The notes: generated by a model not told the origin, from the letters alone. A stretch of DNA of 17,438 nucleotides from Methyloligella sp. (GCA_027058255.1 JALUTE010000007.1:1-17438); one strand, 5' to 3'; shown: positions 6,704-13,723, numbered from the stretch's first letter. Translations and numbers: made by a program.

Positions 6704-7854
6704 GCCCCGCCCCCTTCGTCTCCATCGCCGGCATCGGGCTGCGGCTCGAGCAGGCAGGCATCGCCATAGGAGTAGAACCGATAGCCGGCCGCCATGGCAT
6801 GGGCATAGGCCGCCTTGATGGTCTCGAGCCCGGAGAAGGCGGCAACCAGCATCAAAAGGGTCGAGCGCGGCAGGTGGAAATTGGTGATCAGCAGATCGAC
6901 CGCACGGAAGCGAAAGCCGGGACGGATGAAGATGTCCGTCTCTCCCGAGAAGGGTGCGATCTCGCCGCCCGCGCGCGCAGCGGTCTCGAGCAGGCGCGCC
7001 ACGGTGGTGCCGACCGCCACGATGCGCCCGCCGCGCCGGCGCACCCCGTTGAGGGCCTCGGCCGTCTCGGGCGCAATCTCCCCCCACTCCGCATGCATGG
7101 CGTGCTGGGAGATGTCATCGCTTTTTACGGGCAGGAAGGTTCCCGGCCCCACATGCAGGGTGATGAAACGGCGTGCGATCCCCCGGCGCTCGAGCGCGGC
7201 AAAAAGCGCCTCGGTGAAATGCAGGCCGGCCGTCGGAGCCGCGACCGCCCCTTCGCGGCGGGCGAAGATCGTCTGATAGTCCCGCGCATCCTCGCCCGTG
7301 ACCTGCCGGCGCGCGGCGATATAGGGCGGCAGCGGCATGCGCCCGAGCGCGGCAATGGCCTCGTCGAGAACGGGGCCCGAGAGATCGAAGGCGAGGCGAA
7401 CCTCGCCGCCCATGCCCCCTTCGGCCCGCGCCAGCACCCGCGCATCCAGCCGGCCGAGGCCGCACATGCTCCCGCCCTGGCCGAAATGCAGCACGTCCCC
7501 CGCCTTGAGGCGTTTTGCGGGGCGGGCGAAGGCACGCCACTCGGCAGGCCCCTCCCGGCGAAACAGGGTGATCGCAACACGCGCCCGACGGCCATCGCGA
7601 ACCCGCTCGCCCTTGAGCTCGGCCGCAATCACGCGGGTGTCGTTGAAAACCAGCGCATCGCCCGGCTGGAGCAGTGCCGGCAGGTCCCGCACGCGGTGGT
7701 CGGCAAGCCGCGGGGGGCCGCCCGCCGGGGCCGGCACGACATGCAGCAGCCGTGCCGCATCGCGCGGGCGTGCCGGATGCAGCGCAATGCGGTCCGACGG
7801 CAAATGATAATCGAAGGCGTCGAGGCCGAGCGTTTCGGTCCGGCGTGAAGGCAC
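6700..7854 (-). CDS. queA: S-adenosylmethionine:tRNA ribosyltransferase-isomerase
   Basis: QueA transfers and isomerises the ribosyl moiety of SAM onto preQ1-modified tRNA, giving epoxyqueuosine; it acts directly after Tgt. The 384-residue protein shows the family pattern from end to end: FDYHLPSDRIALHPARPRDAARLL (14-37, family start), LVFNDTRVIAAELKG (68-82), PLPPYIAAR (174-182), DYQTIFARREGAVAAPTAGLHF (192-213), LHVGPGTFLPV (233-243), HAEWGEI (254-260), VGTTVARLLE (281-290), GETDIFIRPG (304-313) and TNFHLPRSTLLMLV (324-337). I chose GTG at 7854 because it is the only usual start just before this motif. It lies 5 nt after the stop of the cyclophilin gene with no clear ribosome binding site, so re-initiation is likely. 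Confidence 0.95.
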   Translation of the reverse strand: MPSRRTETLGLDAFDYHLPSDRIALHPARPRDAARLLHVVPAPAGGPPRLADHRVRDLPALLQPGDALVFNDTRVIAAELKGERVRDGRRARVAITLFRREGPAEWRAFARPAKRLKAGDVLHFGQGGSMCGLGRLDARVLARAEGGMGGEVRLAFDLSGPVLDEAIAALGRMPLPPYIAARRQVTGEDARDYQTIFARREGAVAAPTAGLHFTEALFAALERRGIARRFITLHVGPGTFLPVKSDDISQHAMHAEWGEIAPETAEALNGVRRRGGRIVAVGTTVARLLETAARAGGEIAPFSGETDIFIRPGFRFRAVDLLITNFHLPRSTLLMLVAAFSGLETIKAAYAHAMAAGYRFYSYGDACLLEPQPDAGDGDEGGGA

Positions 7855-7859
7855 GCGCG

Positions 7860-8339
7860 CTACATCACGTCGGCGGCGACCCGCAGGGACTTGATCTCGT
7901 CCGGGTCCGCCACGGGCTCGCCGCGCTTGATCTTGTCCACATTCTCCATGCCGGCAATCACCTGCCCCCACACCGTATATTGCCGGTCGAGAAAGCGGGC
8001 ATCGTCGAAGCAGATGAAGAACTGACTGTCGGCGCTGTCGGGATCGGCAGCCCGCGCCATGGACACCGTGCCGCGCACATGCGGTGCGTCGTTGAACTCG
8101 GCGGCGAGATTCTGGCCCGATCCGCCCGTGCCGCGCCCTTCCGGGCAGCCCGTCTGCGCCATGAATCCCTCGATCACCCGGTGGAACTTGAGCCCATCAT
8201 AGAAGCCGGCACGCGCCAGCTCCTTGATGCGCGCCACGTGATTGGGCGCAAGCTCCGGCAGCATGGCGATCACAACCTGGCCGTGAGTCGTCTCCATGAT
8301 GAGGGTGTTTTCGGGATCCTGGATCTCGATGTCGGTCAT
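7860..8339 (-). CDS. Cytoplasmic cyclophilin-type peptidyl-prolyl isomerase
   Basis: This 159-residue cyclophilin catalyses cis-trans isomerisation of Xaa-Pro bonds. It has no signal peptide, so it should be cytoplasmic (PpiB-like). The core motif FHRVIEGFMAQTG (52-64) carries catalytic R54, F59 and Q62. GTVSMARAADPDSADSQFFI (90-109) and YTVWGQVIAGMENVDKI (121-137) complete the active site. The ATG at 8339 follows a purine-rich GAGAGACGG stretch and starts at MTDIEIQDPENTL; longer in-frame starts are not supported. It probably heads the operon with queA (5-nt gap), tgt, fetA and fetB. It is a paralogue of the adjacent secreted cyclophilin: the two genes share a 20-nt identical stretch around the FYDGLKF codons. 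Confidence 0.95.
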   Translation of the reverse strand: MTDIEIQDPENTLIMETTHGQVVIAMLPELAPNHVARIKELARAGFYDGLKFHRVIEGFMAQTGCPEGRGTGGSGQNLAAEFNDAPHVRGTVSMARAADPDSADSQFFICFDDARFLDRQYTVWGQVIAGMENVDKIKRGEPVADPDEIKSLRVAADVM

Positions 8340-8366
8340 CACCGTCTCTCTTTCTGCATGCTGATC

Positions 8367-8399
8367 TTGTCTGCGTATTGTCTGCGTTTCGTCTGTATT
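8367..8399. repeat. Three imperfect 11-nt tandem units upstream of ppi
   Basis: TTGTCTGCGTA (8367-8377), TTGTCTGCGTT (8378-8388) and TCGTCTGTATT (8389-8399) follow one another without spacers. They lie 28-60 nt before the start of the cytoplasmic cyclophilin gene, in the 124-bp gap between the two cyclophilin genes. This is where a promoter or regulator site for the ppi-queA-tgt-fetAB string would be. No function is evident from sequence alone. Confidence 0.5.
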
Positions 8400-8463
8400 C
8401 CCGTTCCGTCCTGCCTGCGCCGCGCGGCATGCGGGCGGCGGCACGTGGGCGAAGGCTCGCCGA

Positions 8464-9027
8464 TCAGCGACGCGCCTTGCCCGCCAGCGTCATTTTCACG
8501 ATCCGGTCGGGATCGGCGACCATGCCATTGGCGGCCGGGTCGCCCTTCTTGATCTTGTCCACATGCTCCATGCCGGCGACCACCTCACCCCAGAGCGTAT
8601 ATTGCCCCGTGAGATGGCGGCAACCATCGCTGAAGCAGATGAAGAACTGGCTGTTTGCGCTGTCGGGATCGGCGGTGCGCGCCATGCCGATGGAGCCGCG
8701 CTTGTACGGCTCGGAGGAAAACTCAGCCGGCAGGTTCGGATAGGGCGAGCCGCCCGTGCCATCGCCGCGCGGGTCGCCCGTCTGGGCCATGAAGCCCGCG
8801 ATCACGCGGTGAAACTTGAGCCCATCATAGAACCCCTCGGAGACAAGCCTCTTGATCCGCGCCACATGCTTGGGCGCGAGATCGGGCCGCAGGCGAATGG
8901 TCACCTGCCCGGTCTTGAGTTGCATATAGAGCGTGTTCCCGGGCTCCGATGGCGCCTGGGCCGAAGCCGCGCCGGGACCAGCCAGCCAGGCCAGAACCAG
9001 GAGAGCCAGAGCGAGACGTGTGCGCAT
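8464..9027 (-). CDS. Secreted (periplasmic) cyclophilin-type peptidyl-prolyl isomerase
   Basis: This 187-residue cyclophilin has a typical Sec signal peptide (basic MRTR, hydrophobic 5-16, ASA before a likely cut after residue 23). It should fold proteins in the periplasm, like PpiA. The catalytic motif FHRVIAGFMAQTG (72-84) has R74, F79 and Q82. RGSIGMARTADPDSANSQFF (110-129) and YTLWGEVVAGMEHVDKI (143-159) follow. The ATG at 9027 was picked because it starts the signal peptide; in-frame sequence upstream is not conserved-looking. It lies 124 nt ahead of the cytoplasmic paralogue, so the pair looks like an old tandem duplication in which one copy gained or lost the export signal. The 167-bp gap upstream, after the Doc toxin stop, has no gene that I can support. 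Confidence 0.94.
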   Translation of the reverse strand: MRTRLALALLVLAWLAGPGAASAQAPSEPGNTLYMQLKTGQVTIRLRPDLAPKHVARIKRLVSEGFYDGLKFHRVIAGFMAQTGDPRGDGTGGSPYPNLPAEFSSEPYKRGSIGMARTADPDSANSQFFICFSDGCRHLTGQYTLWGEVVAGMEHVDKIKKGDPAANGMVADPDRIVKMTLAGKARR

Positions 9028-9194
9028 GATCGTTCCCGTTCTCAGTTTCGAAAGGCCCGCCTCGACGTCGCACCGCCAAGACACCGCCCGTTGCCCCCAT
9101 CGCGATCGAGCCTCTACACAACGGCCGTGCGCCCGGGTGCGGGGCGGCGCGCATTCGCGATGATCGGGACGTCTTCTGCCACAGGGGGCGCCAT

Positions 9195-9599
9195 TTATCC
9201 ATGCGCAATGTGGCCGCGAAACCATTCGGCCAGCGCATCTTCCTCGATCTCCCCGGCTGCGAGCGCGAGGAACGTCAGCACACATTCGCCATTCGAGGCG
9301 CCGAGCTGGAAGCCATTGAGGGCAAGAAAAAGCTCAGAGGTCAAAAGGCCCGTTCGCTTGTTGCCATCAACGAATGGATGGTTGTGCACGATGCCGAACG
9401 CATACGCGGCGGCCAAGTCGGCGGCGTCGGGATCGCCATAGTCGGCCTTGCGCACCGGCCGCATGAGCGCCGACTCCAGCATGCCCTCGTCCCGCACGCC
9501 GGTCATCCCCCCATGATCCGCCAAGGCTTCGTCGTGCAATGCCAGAACGGCCTCGCGCGACACCCAGCCCCACTGGTGGCCAGACGCTGCTTCGGACAT
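9195..9599 (-). CDS. Doc-type Fic-domain toxin
   Basis: This 134-residue protein is a small Fic/Doc-domain toxin of the death-on-curing type. The active-site motif is HNHPFVDGNKRTG at 72-84, with H74, D78, N80, K81 and R82. Lysine at the position where AMP-transferring Fic proteins have glycine is the Doc pattern; in phage P1 Doc this goes with phosphorylation of EF-Tu, which stops translation. The target here is inferred only by family. The gene starts at ATG 9599, 6 nt after the stop of the antitoxin gene, so the two form a TA operon. The pair sits between coaD and the cyclophilin genes, interrupting an otherwise familiar core gene order, which suggests acquisition. Confidence 0.92.
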   Translation of the reverse strand: MSEAASGHQWGWVSREAVLALHDEALADHGGMTGVRDEGMLESALMRPVRKADYGDPDAADLAAAYAFGIVHNHPFVDGNKRTGLLTSELFLALNGFQLGASNGECVLTFLALAAGEIEEDALAEWFRGHIAHG

Positions 9600-9605
9600 G
9601 CCGGC

Positions 9606-9833
9606 CTACCGGCGAGCCAATTCGCGCAAGGCAGAGCGACGCTTTCGCATGATTTCGCGCCCGATCTCCATCTCCTTTTCAAGGCTCGCCGTGCTCGGCG
9701 TGAGCCGGATGCCGTCTGGCGTGGCCGTGAGATAGAGCTCGTCGCCCTTCTCGAGCTTGAGGCGCTTGAGCACATCCTTGGGCAGGATCACCCCGACCGA
9801 GTTCCCGATGGCCCTGAGCTTCAGCTTTTCCAT
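9606..9833 (-). CDS. AbrB/MazE-type antitoxin partner of Doc toxin
   Basis: This 75-residue antitoxin has a swapped-hairpin AbrB/MazE DNA-binding domain in the first half: KLKLRAIGNSVGVILPKDVL (3-22), then LKLEKGDELYLTATPDGIRLTP (25-46). The charged C-terminal half (47-75, EKEMEIGREIMRKRRSALREL) is predicted helical and is the likely toxin-binding segment. It should bind both the Doc toxin encoded 6 nt downstream and its own operator. The ATG at 9833 matches relatives that begin MEKLKLRAIGNS and has GAGG as ribosome binding site. A longer start at 9893 would run through the operator and is unlikely. Class I Fic inhibitors carry (S/T)xxxE(G/N); SLEKEM at 50-55 fits this only in part, so I do not claim that mechanism. 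Confidence 0.92.
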   Translation of the reverse strand: MEKLKLRAIGNSVGVILPKDVLKRLKLEKGDELYLTATPDGIRLTPSTASLEKEMEIGREIMRKRRSALRELARR

Positions 9834-9855
9834 GATGCGCCTCACCGATATTACA

Positions 9856-9889
9856 ACACAGGTTATAACAGCCTTGTTATAACCTATGT
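9856..9889. promoter_or_regulatory. Inverted-repeat operator of the AbrB-Doc operon
   Basis: ACACAGGTTATAACA (9856-9870) and TGTTATAACCTATGT (9875-9889) are inverted 15-bp arms with one mismatch and a 4-bp spacer. Each arm contains the perfect 8-bp palindrome GTTATAAC (9862-9869 and 9876-9883), so the two copies are 14 bp apart centre to centre. This two-site layout upstream of a dimeric AbrB-type antitoxin, overlapping the putative -10 box, is what an autorepression operator should look like. The stretch is markedly AT-rich compared with its surroundings. Confidence 0.75.
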
Positions 9890-9909
9890 TCATATGGCCT
9901 GGCTGTCAA
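9881..9909 (-). promoter_or_regulatory. Putative sigma70 promoter of the AbrB-Doc operon
   Basis: On the - strand a perfect TTGACA -35 box (9909-9904) is followed after exactly 17 bp by TAGGTT (9886-9881), which keeps the key TA---T of a -10 box. Transcription would start near 9874, about 40 nt before the antitoxin ATG. The -35 box lies directly beyond the coaD stop codon (9916-9918), so the TA pair can be expressed independently of gyrA and coaD. The -10 box is inside the right arm of the inverted repeat at 9856-9889. Confidence 0.6.
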
Positions 9910-9915
9910 TCCGGT

Positions 9916-10479
9916 TCATCCCTCGCCAGGCAAGGCCGCACCCGGCGCATCTCCGCCGGCCTCGGTCTTCTGCGCAGCACGCACGGCCTCGGCCCGCGCG
10001 CGCAGCTTCTCGGCGACCTTGGGCGAGACGAACGGGCTCACATCCCCGCCCATGAGGGCGATCTGGCGCACCAGATTTGCGGCGATGTGCCGAACCTGGG
10101 GCGCAGCAGCGAGCAGAACCGTCTCGATCTCCGGCGCCATGGCCCCGTTCATGCCGGCCATCTGGGCCTCATAGTCGAGGTCGGTGCCGTCCCTGAGGCC
10201 CCGGATGATCATGCTCGCCCCATGGGCGCGGGCCACATCGACGGCCAGATTGTCGAAGGGCACGATGGTGATCCGCGTGCCCGTCTCCGTGCGCACCCAG
10301 GCGGTCTCCTCCTTGAGGAGGGCGATCCGCTCATCCGCCGAGAAGAGCGGTGTCTTGGCCACATGCACGCCGACACCGATCACGAGCTCATCGACGATGC
10401 GCGCAGCCCTGCGGATGATGTCCACATGGCCGAGCGTCACCGGATCGAAACTTCCAGGATAAAAGCCGACACGCGCCAT
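9916..10479 (-). CDS. coaD: Phosphopantetheine adenylyltransferase
   Basis: CoaD transfers AMP from ATP to 4'-phosphopantetheine, the penultimate step of coenzyme A synthesis. The 187-residue protein has the nucleotidyltransferase motif YPGSFDPVTLGH (7-18, with T15 and H18 of (T/H)xGH), KTPLF (42-46), and IIRGLRDGTDLDYE (91-104). The ISSSLVKE motif of E. coli reads IAANLVRQ here (132-139), so the serines contacting the phosphates are replaced; the downstream GGDV is kept. A polar tail of about 25 residues rich in Ala, Gly and Glu ends the protein. The ATG at 10479 has AGGGG a few bases upstream; an ATG 18 nt earlier (10497) is less well placed. It is 166 nt downstream of gyrA on the same strand, a common alphaproteobacterial neighbour. 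Confidence 0.95.
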   Translation of the reverse strand: MARVGFYPGSFDPVTLGHVDIIRRAARIVDELVIGVGVHVAKTPLFSADERIALLKEETAWVRTETGTRITIVPFDNLAVDVARAHGASMIIRGLRDGTDLDYEAQMAGMNGAMAPEIETVLLAAAPQVRHIAANLVRQIALMGGDVSPFVSPKVAEKLRARAEAVRAAQKTEAGGDAPGAALPGEG

Positions 10480-10645
10480 TTTCACCCCTTGCGTCATTGC
10501 CGGTCCCTTATGCCACCTCTCCGAGCGACGTGGAAGCGCAAAGGCCTGAGGGCGCTCCTATGGCAATTGGCACGCTCCGGGTCAGGGGCGGCAGGGCAGA
10601 ATATGTGGTGAGCGCGGGCAAGGAGGTGATGGAAGTCGAGCCGCT

Positions 10646-13453
10646 TCAGCCTTCGGCGCTGCTCGCGCCGCCAGCATCGCCATCGCCGTTGCCGCCCCCC
10701 TCCTCGCCATCGCCCTCTTCGGGGATGTGCTCCACGGAGACGACCTTCTCGCCCTCGCCCGTCTTGAAGATGGTGACGCCCTGGGTATTGCGCCCCGCAA
10801 TGCGCACGCCATGGACCGGGCAACGAATGAGCTTGCCGCCATCGGTGACGAGCATGATCTGGTCGCCATCCTCGACGGGGAAGGAGGCGACGAGCGGTCC
10901 GTTGCGCTCGTTCACGATCATGGCGATGATGCCTTTGCCGCCACGCTTGGACACGCGATATTCATAGGCCGAGGAGCGTTTTCCAAAACCGCGCTCGGAA
11001 AGCGTGAGAACGAACTGCTCGTTCGCCGAGAGCTCCGCATAGCGCTCCGGCGAGAGAGAGACGGCCTCCGCCCCCTCCTCGGCGCCGCGCTCCTCCTCGC
11101 CGTTCTCGGGGCCGGGCGCCGCGCCCTCGCCGCCCTCCTCGTCCACGGCCCGGCGCATGGCGGCCGCCTGCTTGAGATAGGCGGCGCGCTCGGCCGGACT
11201 CGCCTCCACATGGCGCAGCACGGCCATGGAGATCACCCGATCGCCCTCGCCGAGGGAGATGCCGCGCACGCCGGTGGAATCGCGCCCGGCGAAGACGCGC
11301 ACATCCGTCACGGGGAAACGGATGGCACGCCCGCCAGCGGTGGTGAGGAGAATATCGTCCGCCTCGGTGCAAATCTCGACCCCCAGAATGGCATCGCCCT
11401 CGTCGAGCTTCATGGCGATCTTGCCGCTCGCCCGCACCTCGACGAAATCGGAGAGCCGGTTGCGCCGCACATTGCCTGAGCGCGTCGCGAACATCACATA
11501 GAGCTTGTCCCAGCTCTCCTCGTCCTCGGGCAAGGGCATGATGGTCGTGATGCGCTCGTCCTGCTGGAGCGGCAGGAGATTGATCAGCGCCTTGCCCCGC
11601 GACTGGGGCGTTCCGGGCGGCAGGCGCCACACCTTCATCTTGTAGACCATGCCGCGGGAGGAGAAGAACAGAACCGGCGCATGGGTATTGGCGACGAACA
11701 GCTTGGTGACGAAATCCTCCTCCCGCGTCGCCATGCCGGCGCGCCCCTTGCCGCCACGCCTCTGCGCCCGATAGGTGGAAAGCGGCACGCGCTTGATATA
11801 GCCCTTGTGCGAGACGGTGACGACCATGTCCTCGCGCTGGATGAGATCCTCATCGTCGAGCTCGCCTTCGTAGTCCACGATCTCGGTGCGCCGGGGGGTG
11901 CCGAACTCGTCCGCGATCGCCTGCATCTCCTCCTTGATGATGGCCACCACGCGGGCACGGGAGGAGAGAATATCGAGATAGTCCTCGATCTTGTCGCCGA
12001 TGCTCCTGAGTTCGTCGCCGATCTCGTCGCGCCCGAGGGCGGTCAAGCGCTGCAGGCGCAGGTCCAGAATGGCGCGCGCCTGGGCCTCGGAGAGCTTATA
12101 GGTGCCCGCCTCCGAGACCCGATGCCGGGGATCGGCAATGAGCGCCACCAGCGGTGCGATGTCCTTGGCGGGCCAGTCCCGCGCCATCAACTCCTCGCGC
12201 GCGCTTGCCGGGTTCGGCGCCCCGCGAATGAGGGCGATCACCTCGTCGATATTGGCAACCGCGATGGCCAGCCCGACGAGCACATGGGCCCGGTCGCGGG
12301 CCTCCTTGAGGAGATATTTGGTGCGCCGGGTGACCACCTCCTCGCGGAAGGAGCAAAAGGCCTGGATCAGGTCCTTGAGGGTGAGCTGCTCGGGCCGCCC
12401 GCCATTCAGCGCCACCATGTTGCAGCCGAAGCTGCGTTGCAGGCTCGAGAAGCGCCAGAGCTGGTTGAGCACCACATCGGCCACCGCGTCGCGCTTGAGC
12501 TCGATGACCACCCGCATGCCCTCGCGGCTGGTCTCGTCCCAGATGTTGCGGATGCCCTCGATGCGCTTCTCCTTCACCAGATCCGCGATCTTCTCGATCA
12601 TCTCCTTCTTGTTGACCTGGTAGGGAATCTCGGTGGCGATCAGCGCCTCGCGGCCATTGGCGAGCGTCTCGGTGTGCACGCGGGCGCGCATGACCACCGA
12701 GCCCCGCCCCTTGTGATAGGCGGCGCGAATGCCCGCCCGCCCCAGGATGAGCGCGCCGGTCGGGAAATCCGGCCCCGGCACGATCTCGTTGAGCTCGGCA
12801 ATGGAGATCTCGGGATTGTCGAGATAGGCGATGCAGGCGGCGACCACCTCCCCCAGATTGTGGGGCGGAATGTTGGTGGCCATGCCCACGGCAATGCCGC
12901 CGGCGCCGTTCACCAGCAGGTTGGGATAGCGCGCGGGCAGCACGCTCGGCTCGCGCTCATTGCCGTCGTAGTTCTCCTGGAAGTCGACCGTGTCCTTGTC
13001 GATGTCCTCCAGCAGGGTGTGGGCGACCTTCTCGAGCCGGCACTCGGTGTAACGCATGGCCGCCGGGCGGTCGCCGTCGACGGAGCCGAAATTGCCCTGG
13101 CCATCGACGAGCGGCAGGCGCATGGAGAAGTCCTGCGCCATGCGCACCAGGGCATCGTAAATGGCCTGGTCGCCATGGGGGTGGTACTTACCCATGACGT
13201 CGCCGACCACGCGGGCAGACTTCTTGTAGGGCTTGTTCCAGTCGAGCCCGTTCTCGTGCATGGCATAGAGGATGCGCCGGTGCACGGGCTTGAGGCCGTC
13301 GCGCACATCGGGCAGGGCGCGGCTCACGATCACGCTCATGGCGTAATCGAGATAGGAGCTCTTCATCTCGTCCGAGATGAGCACCGGGCGGATATCCGAG
13401 CCCCCGCCGCCCGGCCCTTCGCCATCGCCGGATATGTCGTCCCTATCGCTCAA
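10646..13453 (-). CDS. gyrA: DNA gyrase subunit A (TTG start)
   Basis: This is the 935-residue breakage-reunion subunit of gyrase, which with GyrB introduces negative supercoils. The N-terminal winged-helix region carries the QRDR (ARVVGDVMGKYHPHGDQAIYD, 80-100) and catalytic Y135 (AAMRYTE). The GyrA box QRRGGKG is at 564-570, and blades of the C-terminal DNA-wrapping domain follow to about 910. An acidic, low-complexity stretch at about 771-797 lies between blades, and the last 25 residues are Gly/Glu/Asp-rich. The position of E. coli S83 is Q96, and D87 is D100. The start is TTG at 13453: a stop in the same frame lies just upstream, no ATG or GTG is available before residue 30, and AGAGGGA (13469-13463) gives a suitable ribosome binding site. 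Confidence 0.98.
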   Translation of the reverse strand: MSDRDDISGDGEGPGGGGSDIRPVLISDEMKSSYLDYAMSVIVSRALPDVRDGLKPVHRRILYAMHENGLDWNKPYKKSARVVGDVMGKYHPHGDQAIYDALVRMAQDFSMRLPLVDGQGNFGSVDGDRPAAMRYTECRLEKVAHTLLEDIDKDTVDFQENYDGNEREPSVLPARYPNLLVNGAGGIAVGMATNIPPHNLGEVVAACIAYLDNPEISIAELNEIVPGPDFPTGALILGRAGIRAAYHKGRGSVVMRARVHTETLANGREALIATEIPYQVNKKEMIEKIADLVKEKRIEGIRNIWDETSREGMRVVIELKRDAVADVVLNQLWRFSSLQRSFGCNMVALNGGRPEQLTLKDLIQAFCSFREEVVTRRTKYLLKEARDRAHVLVGLAIAVANIDEVIALIRGAPNPASAREELMARDWPAKDIAPLVALIADPRHRVSEAGTYKLSEAQARAILDLRLQRLTALGRDEIGDELRSIGDKIEDYLDILSSRARVVAIIKEEMQAIADEFGTPRRTEIVDYEGELDDEDLIQREDMVVTVSHKGYIKRVPLSTYRAQRRGGKGRAGMATREEDFVTKLFVANTHAPVLFFSSRGMVYKMKVWRLPPGTPQSRGKALINLLPLQQDERITTIMPLPEDEESWDKLYVMFATRSGNVRRNRLSDFVEVRASGKIAMKLDEGDAILGVEICTEADDILLTTAGGRAIRFPVTDVRVFAGRDSTGVRGISLGEGDRVISMAVLRHVEASPAERAAYLKQAAAMRRAVDEEGGEGAAPGPENGEEERGAEEGAEAVSLSPERYAELSANEQFVLTLSERGFGKRSSAYEYRVSKRGGKGIIAMIVNERNGPLVASFPVEDGDQIMLVTDGGKLIRCPVHGVRIAGRNTQGVTIFKTGEGEKVVSVEHIPEEGDGEEGGGNGDGDAGGASSAEG

Positions 13454-13471
13454 GCCGGATCATCCCTCTAT

Positions 13472-13485
13472 GCGAGCGCGCTCGC
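13472..13485. repeat. Perfect 14-bp palindrome upstream of the gyrA ribosome binding site
   Basis: GCGAGCGCGCTCGC equals its own reverse complement. It ends 2 bp before the AGAGGGA ribosome binding site (13463-13469, - strand) of the TTG-initiated gyrA. As RNA it can form a 5-bp GC stem with a CGCG tetraloop; as DNA it could be a dimeric protein site. No regulator can be named. Confidence 0.6.
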
Positions 13486-13694
13486 GCAGGCCGATCGAAA
13501 CATGCCCCTCCAGGAGCCCCCAAAGAGCCCCCTGCCCAAGACCCATGGCGTGACAAAGAGCCCTCGGCAGGACAGGCTCGCCCCAGCGCGGACGGCCGGA
13601 CTCCGAGCCTCTGCGCTGTCGGGAAACAAAGCTCGGTGCGGGGAACCCCGTTCGAAATGCGGCAATCGCTGCCAGTGCTGAATCGTTGACGCAA

Positions 13695-13723
13695 ACTATA
13701 TCTGCCGCCGTCGGCTTTCGCAA
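13695..13723 (-). promoter_or_regulatory. gyrA: Putative sigma70 promoter of gyrA
   Basis: On the - strand TTGCGA (13723-13718, 4 of 6 to consensus) is followed after 17 bp by TATAGT (13700-13695, 5 of 6). The spacer is GC-rich. A start near 13688 would give a leader of about 235 nt before the TTG codon. This is the best -35/-10 pair I found in the gene-free stretch. Confidence 0.5.

Noticed and set aside
4017..7848. Long + strand frames opposite fetB, fetA, tgt and queA
   Set aside because: Each lies opposite a gene with full family motifs, and the predicted peptides have shadow-type composition with no recognisable motif.
9201..10055. + strand frame covering the Doc toxin, antitoxin and operator region
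   Set aside because: It is antisense to two genes with clear motifs and crosses the promoter and operator.
10497..10967. Proline/serine-rich + strand frame between coaD and gyrA
   Set aside because: It is mostly the complement of the acidic GyrA tail, so its Ser/Pro runs are a translation artefact.
13521..13563. Direct repeats of CAAAGAGCCC as start of a CRISPR-like array
   Set aside because: There are only two 10-nt copies, the repeat is too short, and no cas genes are present.
13640..13662. T-loop-like GTTCGAAAT with GGGGAACCCC, suggesting a tRNA
   Set aside because: The flanking 5-bp stem pairs poorly and no acceptor, D or anticodon arm can be drawn around it.
11681..13681. Long open frame (666 codons) on the + strand opposite gyrA
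   Set aside because: It is antisense to the strongly supported gyrA and has the His/Asp/Gly/Leu-rich composition typical of shadow frames in GC-rich DNA; no domain is recognisable.
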